A DNA stretch of 7,921 nucleotides from Woeseiaceae bacterium. GTDB lineage: Bacteria > Acidobacteriota > Vicinamibacteria > Vicinamibacterales > UBA823. The notes beneath the pieces are model-generated. The model saw only the letters and a list, made by a program, of their open reading frames with translations. It ran no database searches and was not told where the DNA came from. A program made the position numbers and the translations under genes. The stretch is from assembly GCA_002696705.1 (NCBI GenBank), contig NZSH01000004.1, positions 21,174-29,094 of the forward strand, in the 5' to 3' direction. Below are positions 1 through 7,668 of this stretch, one piece after another (positions within the stretch are counted from its first letter, which is position 1; every line of letters starts with the position of its first letter).

Positions 1-775
1 CGAGCAACGATTGGGCGCCGCCCTTTGATACTCGAAAGCCAGAGATAACCTCATCGAAGATTAGAAGGCTATCATTTTGATTGCACAGTTCTCGAAGGCC
101 CTCTAAAAAACCACTAGCAGGTAGCACCACTCCCATGTTTCCAGCGATCGGCTCAACAATAACGGCTGCGATTTGGTGCCGATGCGTTCGAAATAAGTGC
201 TTCACGGAATCAAGGTCATTGTAATTGGCCACTAGCGTATCGCTGGCGACACCTTTAGGCACACCGGGGCTACTAGGTATACCAAGTGTGAGTGCGCCGG
301 ACCCTGCATCAACGAGAAGAGAGTCCGTGTGTCCATGATAACAACCCTTGAATTTGAGAATCTTGTCGCGTTTGGTAGCGGCTCTTGCAACGCGAATCGC
401 ACTCATTGTGGCCTCAGTTCCCGAATTGACAAACCTTAACTTTTCAATCGAGGGTATTAATGCGCACACATGTTCTGCGAGAGTCGTCTCTAGGATTGTT
501 GGGGCACCGAAACTAGTGCCTTTCGCGGCGGCAGCAGTCAAGGCACGTGTTAATCCAGCAGGTGCGTGACCATGGATAAGAGGGCCCCACGACATGACGT
601 AATCTAGGTAGCGTCGACCATCTTGGTCCGTAAGATGGGCACCTTTACCTCGAGTGATGAAAGGAGGTCGACCTTTGACGGCCGCGAATGCGCGGACGGG
701 ACTATTCACCCCGCCGACTAAGATTCGTCGCGCCCGTGTAAAAGCTTGTGAGGAGGTTGATCGAGCGGAAGGCAT
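1..775 (-). CDS. hemL: Glutamate-1-semialdehyde 2,1-aminomutase (HemL), 3' end cut by window edge
   Basis: This is a PLP-dependent class III aminotransferase-fold enzyme. It converts glutamate-1-semialdehyde, the product of HemA, to 5-aminolevulinate in the cytoplasm. Reading leftward from the ATG at 775 gives 258 intact codons of a family that is usually about 430 residues. Visible family motifs are [10 protein letters not shown] (residues 21-30), [11 protein letters not shown] (56-66), [12 protein letters not shown] (117-128), FKGCYHGH (142-149), VEPIAGNMG (207-215) and FDEVISGFR (240-248). The Asp of FDEV should contact the PLP pyridine nitrogen. The Schiff-base lysine lies further on, outside the window. 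The ATG is the only sensible start because an in-frame TGA lies five codons upstream. No clear Shine-Dalgarno sequence precedes it. It follows hemB by about 97 bases and is probably the last or next gene of the hem operon. Identification is firm; the 3' end is unseen. Confidence 0.96.
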   Translation of the reverse strand, partial: MPSARSTSSQAFTRARRILVGGVNSPVRAFAAVKGRPPFITRGKGAHLTDQDGRRYLDYVMSWGPLIHGHAPAGLTRALTAAAAKGTSFGAPTILETTLAEHVCALIPSIEKLRFVNSGTEATMSAIRVARAATKRDKILKFKGCYHGHTDSLLVDAGSGALTLGIPSSPGVPKGVASDTLVANYNDLDSVKHLFRTHRHQIAAVIVEPIAGNMGVVLPASGFLEGLRELCNQNDSLLIFDEVISGFRVSKGGAQSLL

Positions 776-872
776 GCGATCAAGATATCACGTCTCGACG
801 CACGAATGAGAGTAGGAACTCTTTGTTTTCAAGCACCTCAGGGTTTAAAAAGAAAGCGCCTAGCCCATTCTT

Positions 873-1889
873 TTAGCGCAGCAGTCGAGCTGCCTCACGG
901 GCATAATAGGTGATGATAATATTTGCGCCGGCGCGTTTTATCGCCAGTAGAGATTCGAGTAGGGCGGATGACTCTTCTAGCCATCCGTTTTGCGACGCGG
1001 CTTTGAGCATCGCGTACTCGCCGCTCACCTGATAAGCTGCGGTCGGGCACATGAACTCCGCTTTGACCCGCGCGATCACATCGAGATACGGTCCTGCTGG
1101 CTTAATCATGATGATGTCTGCACCCTCTTCTAAATCGAGAGCCACTTCTTTAAGAGCTTCCTCTGTGTTTGCAGGATCCATTTGATGCGTTCGTCGGTCT
1201 CCAAAGCTCGGTGATGAATTAGCAGCATCTCGAAAAGGTCCATAAAAGGCAGAACAGTATTTAGCTGTATAGGACATGATCGCGACATTGTCGTACCCTT
1301 GGTTGTCCAGTGCTTGGCGGATGGCTTTTACGCGACCATCCATCATGTCGGATGGTGCGATTATGTCCGCGCCAGCTTCAGCATGTGAGATAGCTATGCG
1401 TACCAGCTGTTCCACAGTAACGTCGTTGGCAATCTCATCGTCAACGATCACGCCACAGTGGCCATGCGAAGTGTAACCGCACAAACAAACATCACTTGCT
1501 AGGATTACCTGCGGAAGTTTTTCCTTGAGCGTACGGATTGCGACTTGCACGGGATTTTCTGGGGCCCACGCTGCAGAACCACTGTCGTCTTTACTGTCTG
1601 GTACGCCGAAGAGCAAAATCGAACGCACTCCATCCTTTAGCGCCGCTTCAGTTTCTTTTACCGCTTCATCGACTGACAATTTGAATACGCCAGGCATGGA
1701 CGGCACTTCCACGCGGACGTTCGTCCCCTCACAGACGAACAATGGATACATGAAATTGTCTGCTGACAGATGTGTTTCTCTAACAAGCGTTCGCAGAGCT
1801 TCCGTTCGCCTCAACCGTCGAGGGCGTTGAAGTAAGTCAAGAGTTGTTTGTTGCCGCGAGCGTGTCGAAGAACTATCTCGGATCGTCAT
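873..1889 (-). CDS. hemB: Delta-aminolevulinic acid dehydratase / porphobilinogen synthase (HemB), zinc type
   Basis: This cytoplasmic enzyme condenses two 5-aminolevulinate molecules to porphobilinogen. With the ATG at 1889 the protein has 338 residues, close to the usual 320-340. The two Schiff-base lysines are K210 in SYTAKYCSAFYGPFR and K263 in MIKPAGPYLD. The cysteine triad of the catalytic-zinc class is complete in DVCLCGYTSHGHCG (C135, C137, C145), so this is a zinc enzyme rather than the Asp-rich magnesium class. The frame stays open to a TTG at 1934, right after an in-frame TAG, which would add 15 residues and overlap the previous gene. I prefer the ATG because the extra residues resemble no part of the family and TTG is a rare start, although a weak GGA sits about 8 bases before that TTG. 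The ATG lies 16 bases after the cobA-hemD stop. A Ser/Thr/Arg-rich stretch of about 16 residues precedes the conserved LLQRPRRLRR. Confidence 0.97.
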   Translation of the reverse strand: MTIRDSSSTRSRQQTTLDLLQRPRRLRRTEALRTLVRETHLSADNFMYPLFVCEGTNVRVEVPSMPGVFKLSVDEAVKETEAALKDGVRSILLFGVPDSKDDSGSAAWAPENPVQVAIRTLKEKLPQVILASDVCLCGYTSHGHCGVIVDDEIANDVTVEQLVRIAISHAEAGADIIAPSDMMDGRVKAIRQALDNQGYDNVAIMSYTAKYCSAFYGPFRDAANSSPSFGDRRTHQMDPANTEEALKEVALDLEEGADIIMIKPAGPYLDVIARVKAEFMCPTAAYQVSGEYAMLKAASQNGWLEESSALLESLLAIKRAGANIIITYYAREAARLLR

Positions 1890-1905
1890 TACTGTTATTT
1901 TATGA

Positions 1906-3447
1906 TCAGCTTCCAGTTTGAGTGAAGTGTTCAACTAAGGCGTCCACTAATGCAGGGATTGTATATTTGGTTGGAATAATCGAAGTCTGAATGCCAAATT
2001 GTTGGGCAGCTTCCGCGGTAACAGGCCCAATTGATGCAACTGGCACTGTTCGTAATAAGTCAGCAGCGGATTCGGCGCCAAGATACTGAACAAAGTTTTT
2101 GACAGTTGAGGCACTTGTAAAAATGATGGCATCGATCTGTTCCTGGAGAAGCAACTGATAGATGTCTGGGTCGCCTGGTAACTCTGGCATTGTGCACAAG
2201 GTTCTGTAAGCGATGACGTCTTCAACTGTTGCACCAGCCGATCGTAATTGCCTGGGTAGCACATCGCGGGCGATGTCAGCGCGAGGGAGCAAGATCCGGG
2301 CGCCGGTCAGTTTGGTCTTCACCTGCAGTGCCCCTGTAATTGCTTCGGCCCGATGTTCTTCTGGGATGACGTCAACCGTAAGTCCGCGTTTAATGAGTCG
2401 ATCGGCTGTCGCCGTTCCCACTGCACATAATCGTACTCCTTTAAGGTCTCGAATATCACGACTGTCAGTTACGAGATGTTGAATAAAGGCTTCGACTCCG
2501 TTTGCGCTAGTGAAAACAATCCAGTCAAACTCCTTAAGGCGTGTACATGCCTCATCAAGTGGACGACTGTCATCAGCCGGCACGATTTGAATACTGGCGG
2601 CCTCGATCGGTTCAGCACCGAGGTCGGCTAATCGGTCTACAAGATCTCCAGCCTGTTCGCGTGCGCGCGTGACAATGATCCGCTTGCCGAAGAGAGGACG
2701 GGTATCAAACCATCGCAGATATGGTCTCAAGTTAACCGTTGAACCCACGATGAGCACAGCTGCACCGACTTCGCCGGAATGCTGAATTGCTTGGTCCAAT
2801 TCCTTCAGTGTGCCTTCGATGGTACGTTGGCTGGGCATAGTTCCGTTGTATACCGCTGCTGCTCGGTCCGTTGGCGCTCGACCATTTGTCAGTAATGATT
2901 CAATAATGTGAGGTAGTTGGTTAGCGCCAGCGTAACAGACGATTGTATGGGTGAGGTCGGCTAACTTCTTCCAGTCGACGTTAGGCGCTTTACCGGTTTC
3001 GTCTTCGTGGCCTCGCACGAGTACAAGGGCATCACCAGCTTCCGGGTAGGTTACAGGCACGCCGGAGTAACATGGGACTCCAACTGCCGCTGGGATTCCC
3101 GGTACCACTTCGAATGGGATACCTTGCTCGTGTAGAAACATTGCTTCTTTTGCGCCACTATCAAAGACATAAGGATCACCCCATTTTAGGCGAACAACGA
3201 GCTTACCTTCACGAGCTTTGTCGGCCAGGAGAAAACTAATCGCATCTTGTTCGAGCGATTCTTGCAAGGCGGCTGCTCCGGCGTCAATTATTTCGGCATC
3301 GTTTCTTGCCATATTCAGTAATCGTTGATGAACGAGGTGGTCATGAACTACGACGTCAGCCATTTTGAGATAGCGAAGTCCTAGGACGCTGATCAGTAAC
3401 GGATCTCCTGGGCCGGCGCCGACAATGAGAACGCTAGGTTTCGGCAT
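1906..3447 (-). CDS. Fused uroporphyrinogen-III C-methyltransferase (SUMT/CobA) and uroporphyrinogen-III synthase (HemD)
   Basis: This is a two-domain cytoplasmic protein of 513 residues. Residues 1-245 are a tetrapyrrole methylase domain: VGAGPGDP (9-16), the RLKWGDPYVF stretch (86-95), VVPGIPAA (114-121) and GHEDE (146-150). SUMT uses S-adenosylmethionine to methylate uroporphyrinogen III at C2 and C7, giving precorrin-2. Residues 253-510 are a HemD domain, which inverts ring D and closes hydroxymethylbilane to uroporphyrinogen III: RIIVTRAREQ (256-265), FTSANGVEAF (312-321), AVGTATA (342-348), FTSASTVKNF (443-452) and IGPVTAEA (473-480). The fusion therefore makes uroporphyrinogen III and can divert it to siroheme or cobalamin. 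The methylase domain departs from the usual KGGDPFVFGRGGEE, reading KWGDPYVFDSGAKE, so its activity or specificity needs testing. The ATG lies two bases after the hemC TAA with no Shine-Dalgarno, so translation is probably coupled to hemC. No precorrin-2 dehydrogenase is in the window. Such fusions are often annotated cobA/hemD. Confidence 0.93.
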   Translation of the reverse strand: MPKPSVLIVGAGPGDPLLISVLGLRYLKMADVVVHDHLVHQRLLNMARNDAEIIDAGAAALQESLEQDAISFLLADKAREGKLVVRLKWGDPYVFDSGAKEAMFLHEQGIPFEVVPGIPAAVGVPCYSGVPVTYPEAGDALVLVRGHEDETGKAPNVDWKKLADLTHTIVCYAGANQLPHIIESLLTNGRAPTDRAAAVYNGTMPSQRTIEGTLKELDQAIQHSGEVGAAVLIVGSTVNLRPYLRWFDTRPLFGKRIIVTRAREQAGDLVDRLADLGAEPIEAASIQIVPADDSRPLDEACTRLKEFDWIVFTSANGVEAFIQHLVTDSRDIRDLKGVRLCAVGTATADRLIKRGLTVDVIPEEHRAEAITGALQVKTKLTGARILLPRADIARDVLPRQLRSAGATVEDVIAYRTLCTMPELPGDPDIYQLLLQEQIDAIIFTSASTVKNFVQYLGAESAADLLRTVPVASIGPVTAEAAQQFGIQTSIIPTKYTIPALVDALVEHFTQTGS

Positions 3448-3449
3448 GA

Positions 3450-4421
3450 TTAAGAGTGTGGTTCCGGCATTGCCTGCGCCCGATACGCGTCCTCTAGAAC
3501 TGCCTGCGCTCCTTTGGCAATCATTTGGTCAGCGAGTTCTTGGCCGAGTAGTTCTGGAGTCGTCACCGGTCCGCGATGTCGACAGACTATTGTCTTTGTA
3601 CCATCCAAGGTGCTTACTAAGGCCCACATGTCGAGATTAGAATCATAAGGTAATGCGAGTGCGCCAATCGGTGCCTGGCAGCCACCATCAAGTGCGGCTA
3701 CAAGCGTTCGTTCCGCAACAACTGCTGCTGCCGATGCGTCATCATTTACAGATTTCACGATGGATTGCGCACTTCGATCATCGGAACGTACCTCAAGAAT
3801 GATTGCGCCTTGTCCAGGCGCAGGTACGCAAAGGTCGATAGGTAAGGCCATGGAGATACGCTTTGTGTATCCGAGACGTTGAAGACCAGCAACAGCAAGA
3901 ACAATCGCGTCATATTCCCTCGCATCGACTTTTTTAAGTCGAGTGTCGAGATTACCCCGAATCGAATCGAATCGAGCTTGGGGGAGTATGCGTCGTAATT
4001 GCGAGATTCTTCTAACACTGCCGGTGCCGACTCGTGGTGTGGGTCCAAGGGAAGCTATGATTGCTGAGGTGCCACGTTCTAGTTTTTTCAAGTGGTTTGG
4101 TAGCACTAGGGCATCTAGAGGATCGGCACGTGGTAAGACAGCGCCGATTGCTAAACCTTTCGGAAGTTCCGTGGGCATGTCCTTTGCGCTATGCACCGCA
4201 ACATCCACTTCGCCACTCAGCAGTGCCTCCTCGATTTCTTTGACAAATAATCTCTTGCCACCGATCGTTGCAAGCGGTTTCTGGGTAAGTCGATCCCCTG
4301 TCGTCTTAATCACCGATATTTCGGTCGAGATTCCGCTGTACTGCTCAATCGTTTTGGCAAATGTACGGGCCTGAACCAATGCCAATTGGCTTCCGCGTGT
4401 TCCAATTTTGAGGTTCCTCAC
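3450..4421 (-). CDS. hemC: Porphobilinogen deaminase / hydroxymethylbilane synthase (HemC)
   Basis: This cytoplasmic enzyme polymerises four porphobilinogens into linear hydroxymethylbilane, the substrate of the HemD domain encoded next. The 323 residues fit the usual 300-320. The N-terminal IGTRGSQLALVQA (6-18) is the family start. VHSAKDMPTELP (76-87) holds the catalytic aspartate D81, equivalent to E. coli D84. GTGSVRR (132-138) supplies the substrate-binding arginines. LDGGCQAPIGALA (244-256) holds C248, the attachment point of the dipyrromethane cofactor. All key residues are present, so the enzyme should be active. The start is GTG and overlaps the hemA stop by four bases (GTGA). This arrangement and the absence of a Shine-Dalgarno sequence suggest translational coupling to hemA. 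A short tail after about residue 310 is not conserved in the family as I know it. Confidence 0.97.
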   Translation of the reverse strand: MRNLKIGTRGSQLALVQARTFAKTIEQYSGISTEISVIKTTGDRLTQKPLATIGGKRLFVKEIEEALLSGEVDVAVHSAKDMPTELPKGLAIGAVLPRADPLDALVLPNHLKKLERGTSAIIASLGPTPRVGTGSVRRISQLRRILPQARFDSIRGNLDTRLKKVDAREYDAIVLAVAGLQRLGYTKRISMALPIDLCVPAPGQGAIILEVRSDDRSAQSIVKSVNDDASAAAVVAERTLVAALDGGCQAPIGALALPYDSNLDMWALVSTLDGTKTIVCRHRGPVTTPELLGQELADQMIAKGAQAVLEDAYRAQAMPEPHS

Positions 4422-5758
4422 GAGGTCACCGGTGTCTTGGTAGATGTTTTTACAGCGGGGTTAGATTCAGACTTCGCAGGTTGATCAGCATGAGAGTCCA
4501 ACTCAAACAGGTGTTCAAGAGCATCGGAATATGCTGCGAGTGTTGCTTCATTGGAGATCGCCTTAAGCTGTTCGGTTGGCGTCAGCAGTATTTTTTCGAT
4601 TAACAGGCGACTGATTTCTTCGACTCGGGCACGATCGGCAACTGATAGTGACGCTAATTTCGGTTTAAGACGCTCGAGTTCCGCCCTACGGATAGCTTCA
4701 AAGCTTTGGCGTAATGCAACCACTGTGGGTACTGCACCTCGAGATCGCAACCAATTCGTGAATAACGTCACAGTATCTTCAACAATAGCTTCAGATTTTT
4801 CAATCTGCGAACTTCGCTTTGAGAGGTTGTTATCAACGATCATTTGGAGATCGTCTATGTTGTAGAGAAACACTTGCTCTATGAAACCCACATCGGGTTC
4901 AACGTTTCTGGGAACAGCGATATCAATAAAGAACAATGGGCGGTTCTGGCGCACTCGCATTGCTGCGTCAATCTGACTCTTGGTTAGGAGCGGCTTGTTT
5001 GCACCAGTTGCCGTAGCAACAACATCGGTTGATGTCAGAATCGTATCGATTTGACTCCATGGAATCGCTTCACCTTCAACTTCAGCAGCTAAGGCTTCTG
5101 CATGGGCAGGTGTGCGACTTGTAACAAATATTTTCTGTACTTGCTGCGCTTTAAAATGCAGACCAGTAAGTTGGGCCATTTCCCCAGTGCCGATTAATAG
5201 GACAGACAATTTTTCTAATTTGCCGAAGATTTTCCGTGCAAGAGCGACGGCTGCATAACTAATCGATACCGCACCTTCGCCCAATTCAGTTTCTGAGCGT
5301 ACTCGTTTCCCTGCTACAAAGGACAAGTTAAAAAGGCGGTTTAGGACGCTATTTGTAGCGTGCAGTTTTTCAGCCGCCGCAAAAGCCTGTTTCACTTGGC
5401 CAAAAACCTGAGGCTCGCCTACTACAAGCGAGTCAAGACCGGCTGATACGCGGAATAGATGTCGCACAGCTTCAGTCCCTGCTAACGCATAAAATATTGG
5501 TTGCAATTCGTCAGTTGAAATCTTTTTAAACTCGCAAAGAAAATCAAACAGGTCCTTCTGTGCCTCTTTTGGATCTGTGCATTGGACATAAAGTTCCGAT
5601 CGATTGCACGTTGATAACACTACGACAGCGTTTACGGATGGTCGCTTGAGTAATTGAGCTGTAGCATTCGGAAGCTCTTGCTCGGAAAAATCAAGGCGTT
5701 CCCGGAGTTCAATAGATGCCGTTCGGTGGCTGATGCCTAAAAGAAAAATTTGAATCAC
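4418..5758 (-). CDS. hemA: Glutamyl-tRNA reductase (HemA, GluTR), NADPH-dependent
   Basis: This is the first committed enzyme of the C5 pathway. It reduces the glutamyl group of Glu-tRNA(Glu) to glutamate-1-semialdehyde with NADPH. The 446-residue protein has the three GluTR regions. The catalytic domain (about 1-160) holds GISHRTA (8-14), the nucleophile C51 in STCNRSELY, and H100 in VRHLFRVSAGLDSLVVGEPQ. The NADPH-binding domain (about 165-310) holds LLIGTGEMAQL (187-197), FFIDIAVPRNVEP (276-288) and LYNIDDLQ (298-305). A helical dimerisation domain covers about 315-422. The last 24 or so residues form an extra tail rich in Ser, Thr, Lys and Pro that looks disordered. The start is GTG, supported by family alignment: the GISH motif begins at residue 8, as usual. 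It lies 15 bases after the hemX-like stop without a clear Shine-Dalgarno. In other bacteria GluTR is controlled by heme and by proteolysis. The HemX-like neighbour hints at such control here. Confidence 0.97.
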   Translation of the reverse strand: MIQIFLLGISHRTASIELRERLDFSEQELPNATAQLLKRPSVNAVVVLSTCNRSELYVQCTDPKEAQKDLFDFLCEFKKISTDELQPIFYALAGTEAVRHLFRVSAGLDSLVVGEPQVFGQVKQAFAAAEKLHATNSVLNRLFNLSFVAGKRVRSETELGEGAVSISYAAVALARKIFGKLEKLSVLLIGTGEMAQLTGLHFKAQQVQKIFVTSRTPAHAEALAAEVEGEAIPWSQIDTILTSTDVVATATGANKPLLTKSQIDAAMRVRQNRPLFFIDIAVPRNVEPDVGFIEQVFLYNIDDLQMIVDNNLSKRSSQIEKSEAIVEDTVTLFTNWLRSRGAVPTVVALRQSFEAIRRAELERLKPKLASLSVADRARVEEISRLLIEKILLTPTEQLKAISNEATLAAYSDALEHLFELDSHADQPAKSESNPAVKTSTKTPVTS

Positions 5759-5773
5759 GCTTTGATGCCGTTG

Positions 5774-6598
5774 CTAAAAATTGTGACTTGAAGTCAGGAA
5801 ATAACCGATTGGAAGAAAGTTTAATAAAACAATTGCAAAACCAAACGTCGACAACCAGGCGATGCGACGGCCAGTCCAGCCCATTGCGCGATGTGCGTAA
5901 AGTTCAAAGGAATATATGACCCAACAAAAAAGTGCGACAAAGATTTTAGGGTCTAACAATGTCATTGCTTGCATCCGAGGATCAGTTCCGTCCACGTGTA
6001 CTTGAGAGGTCCACACGCCACCCACTATTAAGCCAACGGTCAAGAATAGCCACCCGACTGCAATAGCTCGAGTATTCATGTAATCCAGGATATGTAGTGA
6101 AGGTAACCTTGCATAAAACACACCAAGATGTTTCGCCTTGAGTTCTTTAAAGAGTAAGAGGTAGGTGATGCCGATGACACACGCAATCGCAAAGCTCGCA
6201 TAGGCGAAGAGGAGCGACGAAACATGAAGAGCGAACCAAGGGCTTTCCAGTATCGGTGGTCGTTCAACGACACGGTAGTTAGTTACCGCAGGGATGATCT
6301 GGAGTCCGGCTAGCAAAGGTGCAATGAACGTGCCAATAGAACGTTCATTGCTTGTTGTTTCTATGTACAGGTAGGCAATCGCAAGCAACCAAACGAACAT
6401 TGAAATGGCACCAGTTGTTCCCACAAGTGGCAGGTGGCCGACTTGCATGGTCCTCATGCCAATAATGAATGTATGGGCCAAGGTAGCTGAAGCGAGCATT
6501 GTTGTAGCAAAGCGGCCAACTAAGCGCCCCCGGTTTGCAAAATGTACAGCGTAGGCGATCCCAGCGATGAGGTACAGAACAAAAAGAATAATATTCAC
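5774..6598 (-). CDS. HemX/CcsA-family integral membrane protein (cytochrome c assembly-like)
   Basis: This 274-residue polytopic protein has about eight hydrophobic segments (near 1-19, 30-48, 62-80, 90-106, 122-150, 177-197, 215-233 and 249-268). It matches the cytochrome c assembly (CcsA/CcmC/HemX) family. Conserved features are AHTF in segment 2 (H42), ALHVSSLLFAYASFA (123-137, H125) and YAHRAMGWTGRRIAW (234-248, H236). DPK (216-218) follows the external loop, as it does after the WWD heme-handling motif. The tryptophans of a normal WWD motif (WGxxWxWD) are missing: the loop runs HVDGTDPRMQAMTLLDPK. That favours a HemX-like role over a full heme-handling synthase. In Bacillus and Staphylococcus, HemX lowers the level of HemA, and hemA is the very next gene here. 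The start is GTG, chosen because an AAAGG Shine-Dalgarno lies nine bases before it. I give no gene symbol because hemX and ccsA cannot be separated by eye. Confidence 0.85.
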   Translation of the reverse strand: MNIILFVLYLIAGIAYAVHFANRGRLVGRFATTMLASATLAHTFIIGMRTMQVGHLPLVGTTGAISMFVWLLAIAYLYIETTSNERSIGTFIAPLLAGLQIIPAVTNYRVVERPPILESPWFALHVSSLLFAYASFAIACVIGITYLLLFKELKAKHLGVFYARLPSLHILDYMNTRAIAVGWLFLTVGLIVGGVWTSQVHVDGTDPRMQAMTLLDPKIFVALFCWVIYSFELYAHRAMGWTGRRIAWLSTFGFAIVLLNFLPIGYFLTSSHNF

Positions 6599-6607
6599 AA
6601 CAATCAG

Positions 6608-6612
6608 CCTTT
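6608..6612 (-). promoter_or_regulatory. Ribosome binding site of the HemX/CcsA-like gene
   Basis: AAAGG on the minus strand lies nine bases upstream of the GTG at 6598. It is the only good Shine-Dalgarno match among the operon's genes, and it supports the GTG as the true start. The 63-base gap between the VWA stop and this GTG shows no convincing promoter. Confidence 0.55.
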
Positions 6613-6661
6613 AAATTCTCGCTCAAGATTAATGAAGAATATTTCGCATTGAATCATAATT

Positions 6662-7612
6662 TTACTGAGATGTCGGTGCGTAATATCCTCGCTTTGTCCG
6701 GGTCGTGGCGTTCAGACGATTGGCTTGAACCACAACCTGGCGGAATTCACCGTTTCGGTTTTGATTGTGAGATGTGTAGCCTAGAGTGTATTGACTCGAC
6801 AATTCCTCTGCGATTTGTTTGTAAATGTCAGCCAACTCAAGAATTGAATCCGGAAAGAACGATCGCCCACCAGTTTCACGGCTTAACTGACGCAGTACAT
6901 ACACTGCTTCTTCGGCACCTCGATTGCCACGGCGTTCGCGAGTGGGCAGGCCAATTGTGTAGATTGCCGTTTCTGAGCGCTTAGCCAGTTCGAGCACTTC
7001 GTTAAATCCTATCAAGCTGGACGTGTCTTCACCGTCTGACAGTACGACAATCGACTGACGCCGAATTTCATCGACAACCTTGGCCTTATTCTTTTGTAGC
7101 TCTTTAAGCGCAATATAGATGGCGTTGTGCAAGGATGTTGATCCCCCAGCAGAAGTTCGTCTGATGGCTCGCTCTAAGGCAACTGGTTCATTAGTGAATT
7201 CCTGCAATATGTTGACACGATTGTCGAAATCGATGACCGAAGCGAGGTCTGCTTGGCGAAGCTGCTGAGCAAATCCGATGGCAGCTTCCTGTGCCGTACT
7301 TAGCCGCCGTTCCATGCTGGCAGAAGTGTCAATCAGCAGTGCGAGCGCAATAGGTAATTGCTCGCGTGTGAAGAATGTTAAATCTTGCTGGATGCCGTCT
7401 TCGAAGACGCCAAATTCCTCGACGTCTAGGTCAGTTATATATCGGCCTCCTTCATCGATAACAGTTACATTGATCGAAACGATATCTACACCTACTTGAA
7501 ACGAAGGCCTTTGTTGAGACGATTTGTTTTCACCTGCATTCAGGGCAAGGTGTGGGAATGTGCAGATAAGAGTGAGGAGCGACAGCGTGCCAGTGAGCGT
7601 AATATGGTGCAT
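6662..7612 (-). CDS. Secreted VWA-domain protein, acidobacterial VWFA-related type
   Basis: This 316-residue protein of unknown specific function starts with a likely signal peptide: a hydrophobic stretch at 5-25, with a possible cleavage near LNA-GE at 25-26. Cys17 does not sit in a good lipobox, so it is probably not a lipoprotein. Residues 38-82 form the small beta region typical of the 'VWFA-related' proteins of Acidobacteriota (VSINVTVIDEGGRYITDL, then DVEEFGVFEDG). Residues 89-275 are a von Willebrand A domain with a complete metal-ion adhesion site: DTSAS (D95, S97, S99), T159 in GGSTS and D193 in LSDGED. It should therefore bind a divalent metal and probably a protein partner outside the cytoplasm. 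The ATG is the only plausible start because an in-frame TAA lies upstream with no other start after it. It sits about 50 bases behind a strong promoter and leads the heme operon. Its link to heme synthesis is unknown and may be only positional. Confidence 0.88.
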   Translation of the reverse strand: MHHITLTGTLSLLTLICTFPHLALNAGENKSSQQRPSFQVGVDIVSINVTVIDEGGRYITDLDVEEFGVFEDGIQQDLTFFTREQLPIALALLIDTSASMERRLSTAQEAAIGFAQQLRQADLASVIDFDNRVNILQEFTNEPVALERAIRRTSAGGSTSLHNAIYIALKELQKNKAKVVDEIRRQSIVVLSDGEDTSSLIGFNEVLELAKRSETAIYTIGLPTRERRGNRGAEEAVYVLRQLSRETGGRSFFPDSILELADIYKQIAEELSSQYTLGYTSHNQNRNGEFRQVVVQANRLNATTRTKRGYYAPTSQ

Positions 7613-7668
7613 TTTTAAATCCGGTAACGCCGAAGTAGTGACACTCCTGTTACTAACGTCTTACTCGG

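Noticed and set aside
809..822. Small hairpin AGAGT-AGGA-ACTCT in the hemB-hemL spacer, with a TTGAAA (827-832) nearby
   Set aside because: Five pairs with a tetraloop arise often by chance, and no good -10 box lies 16-18 bases after the TTGAAA.
848..874. Inverted repeat AAAAGAA / TTCTTTT around the hemB stop, as a possible terminator between hemB and hemL
   Set aside because: The stem is only seven A/T-rich pairs with a 13-base loop and no G/C stem. It is too weak to call a terminator, and hemL fits as part of the operon.
1890..1934. Fifteen-residue N-terminal extension of HemB from a TTG at 1934
   Set aside because: TTG is rare, the added residues resemble no family sequence, and an ATG at 1889 fits homologue length; the extension would also overlap cobA-hemD.
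3943..4374. Long plus-strand frame of 143 codons opposite hemC
   Set aside because: It lies wholly inside hemC, whose catalytic residues are all intact on the other strand, and shows no domain. It is a shadow frame.
6615..6670. TATGAT in the VWA-hemX gap as a -10 box for a second promoter
   Set aside because: No acceptable -35 sequence is found 16-18 bases upstream (it reads ACGCAC).
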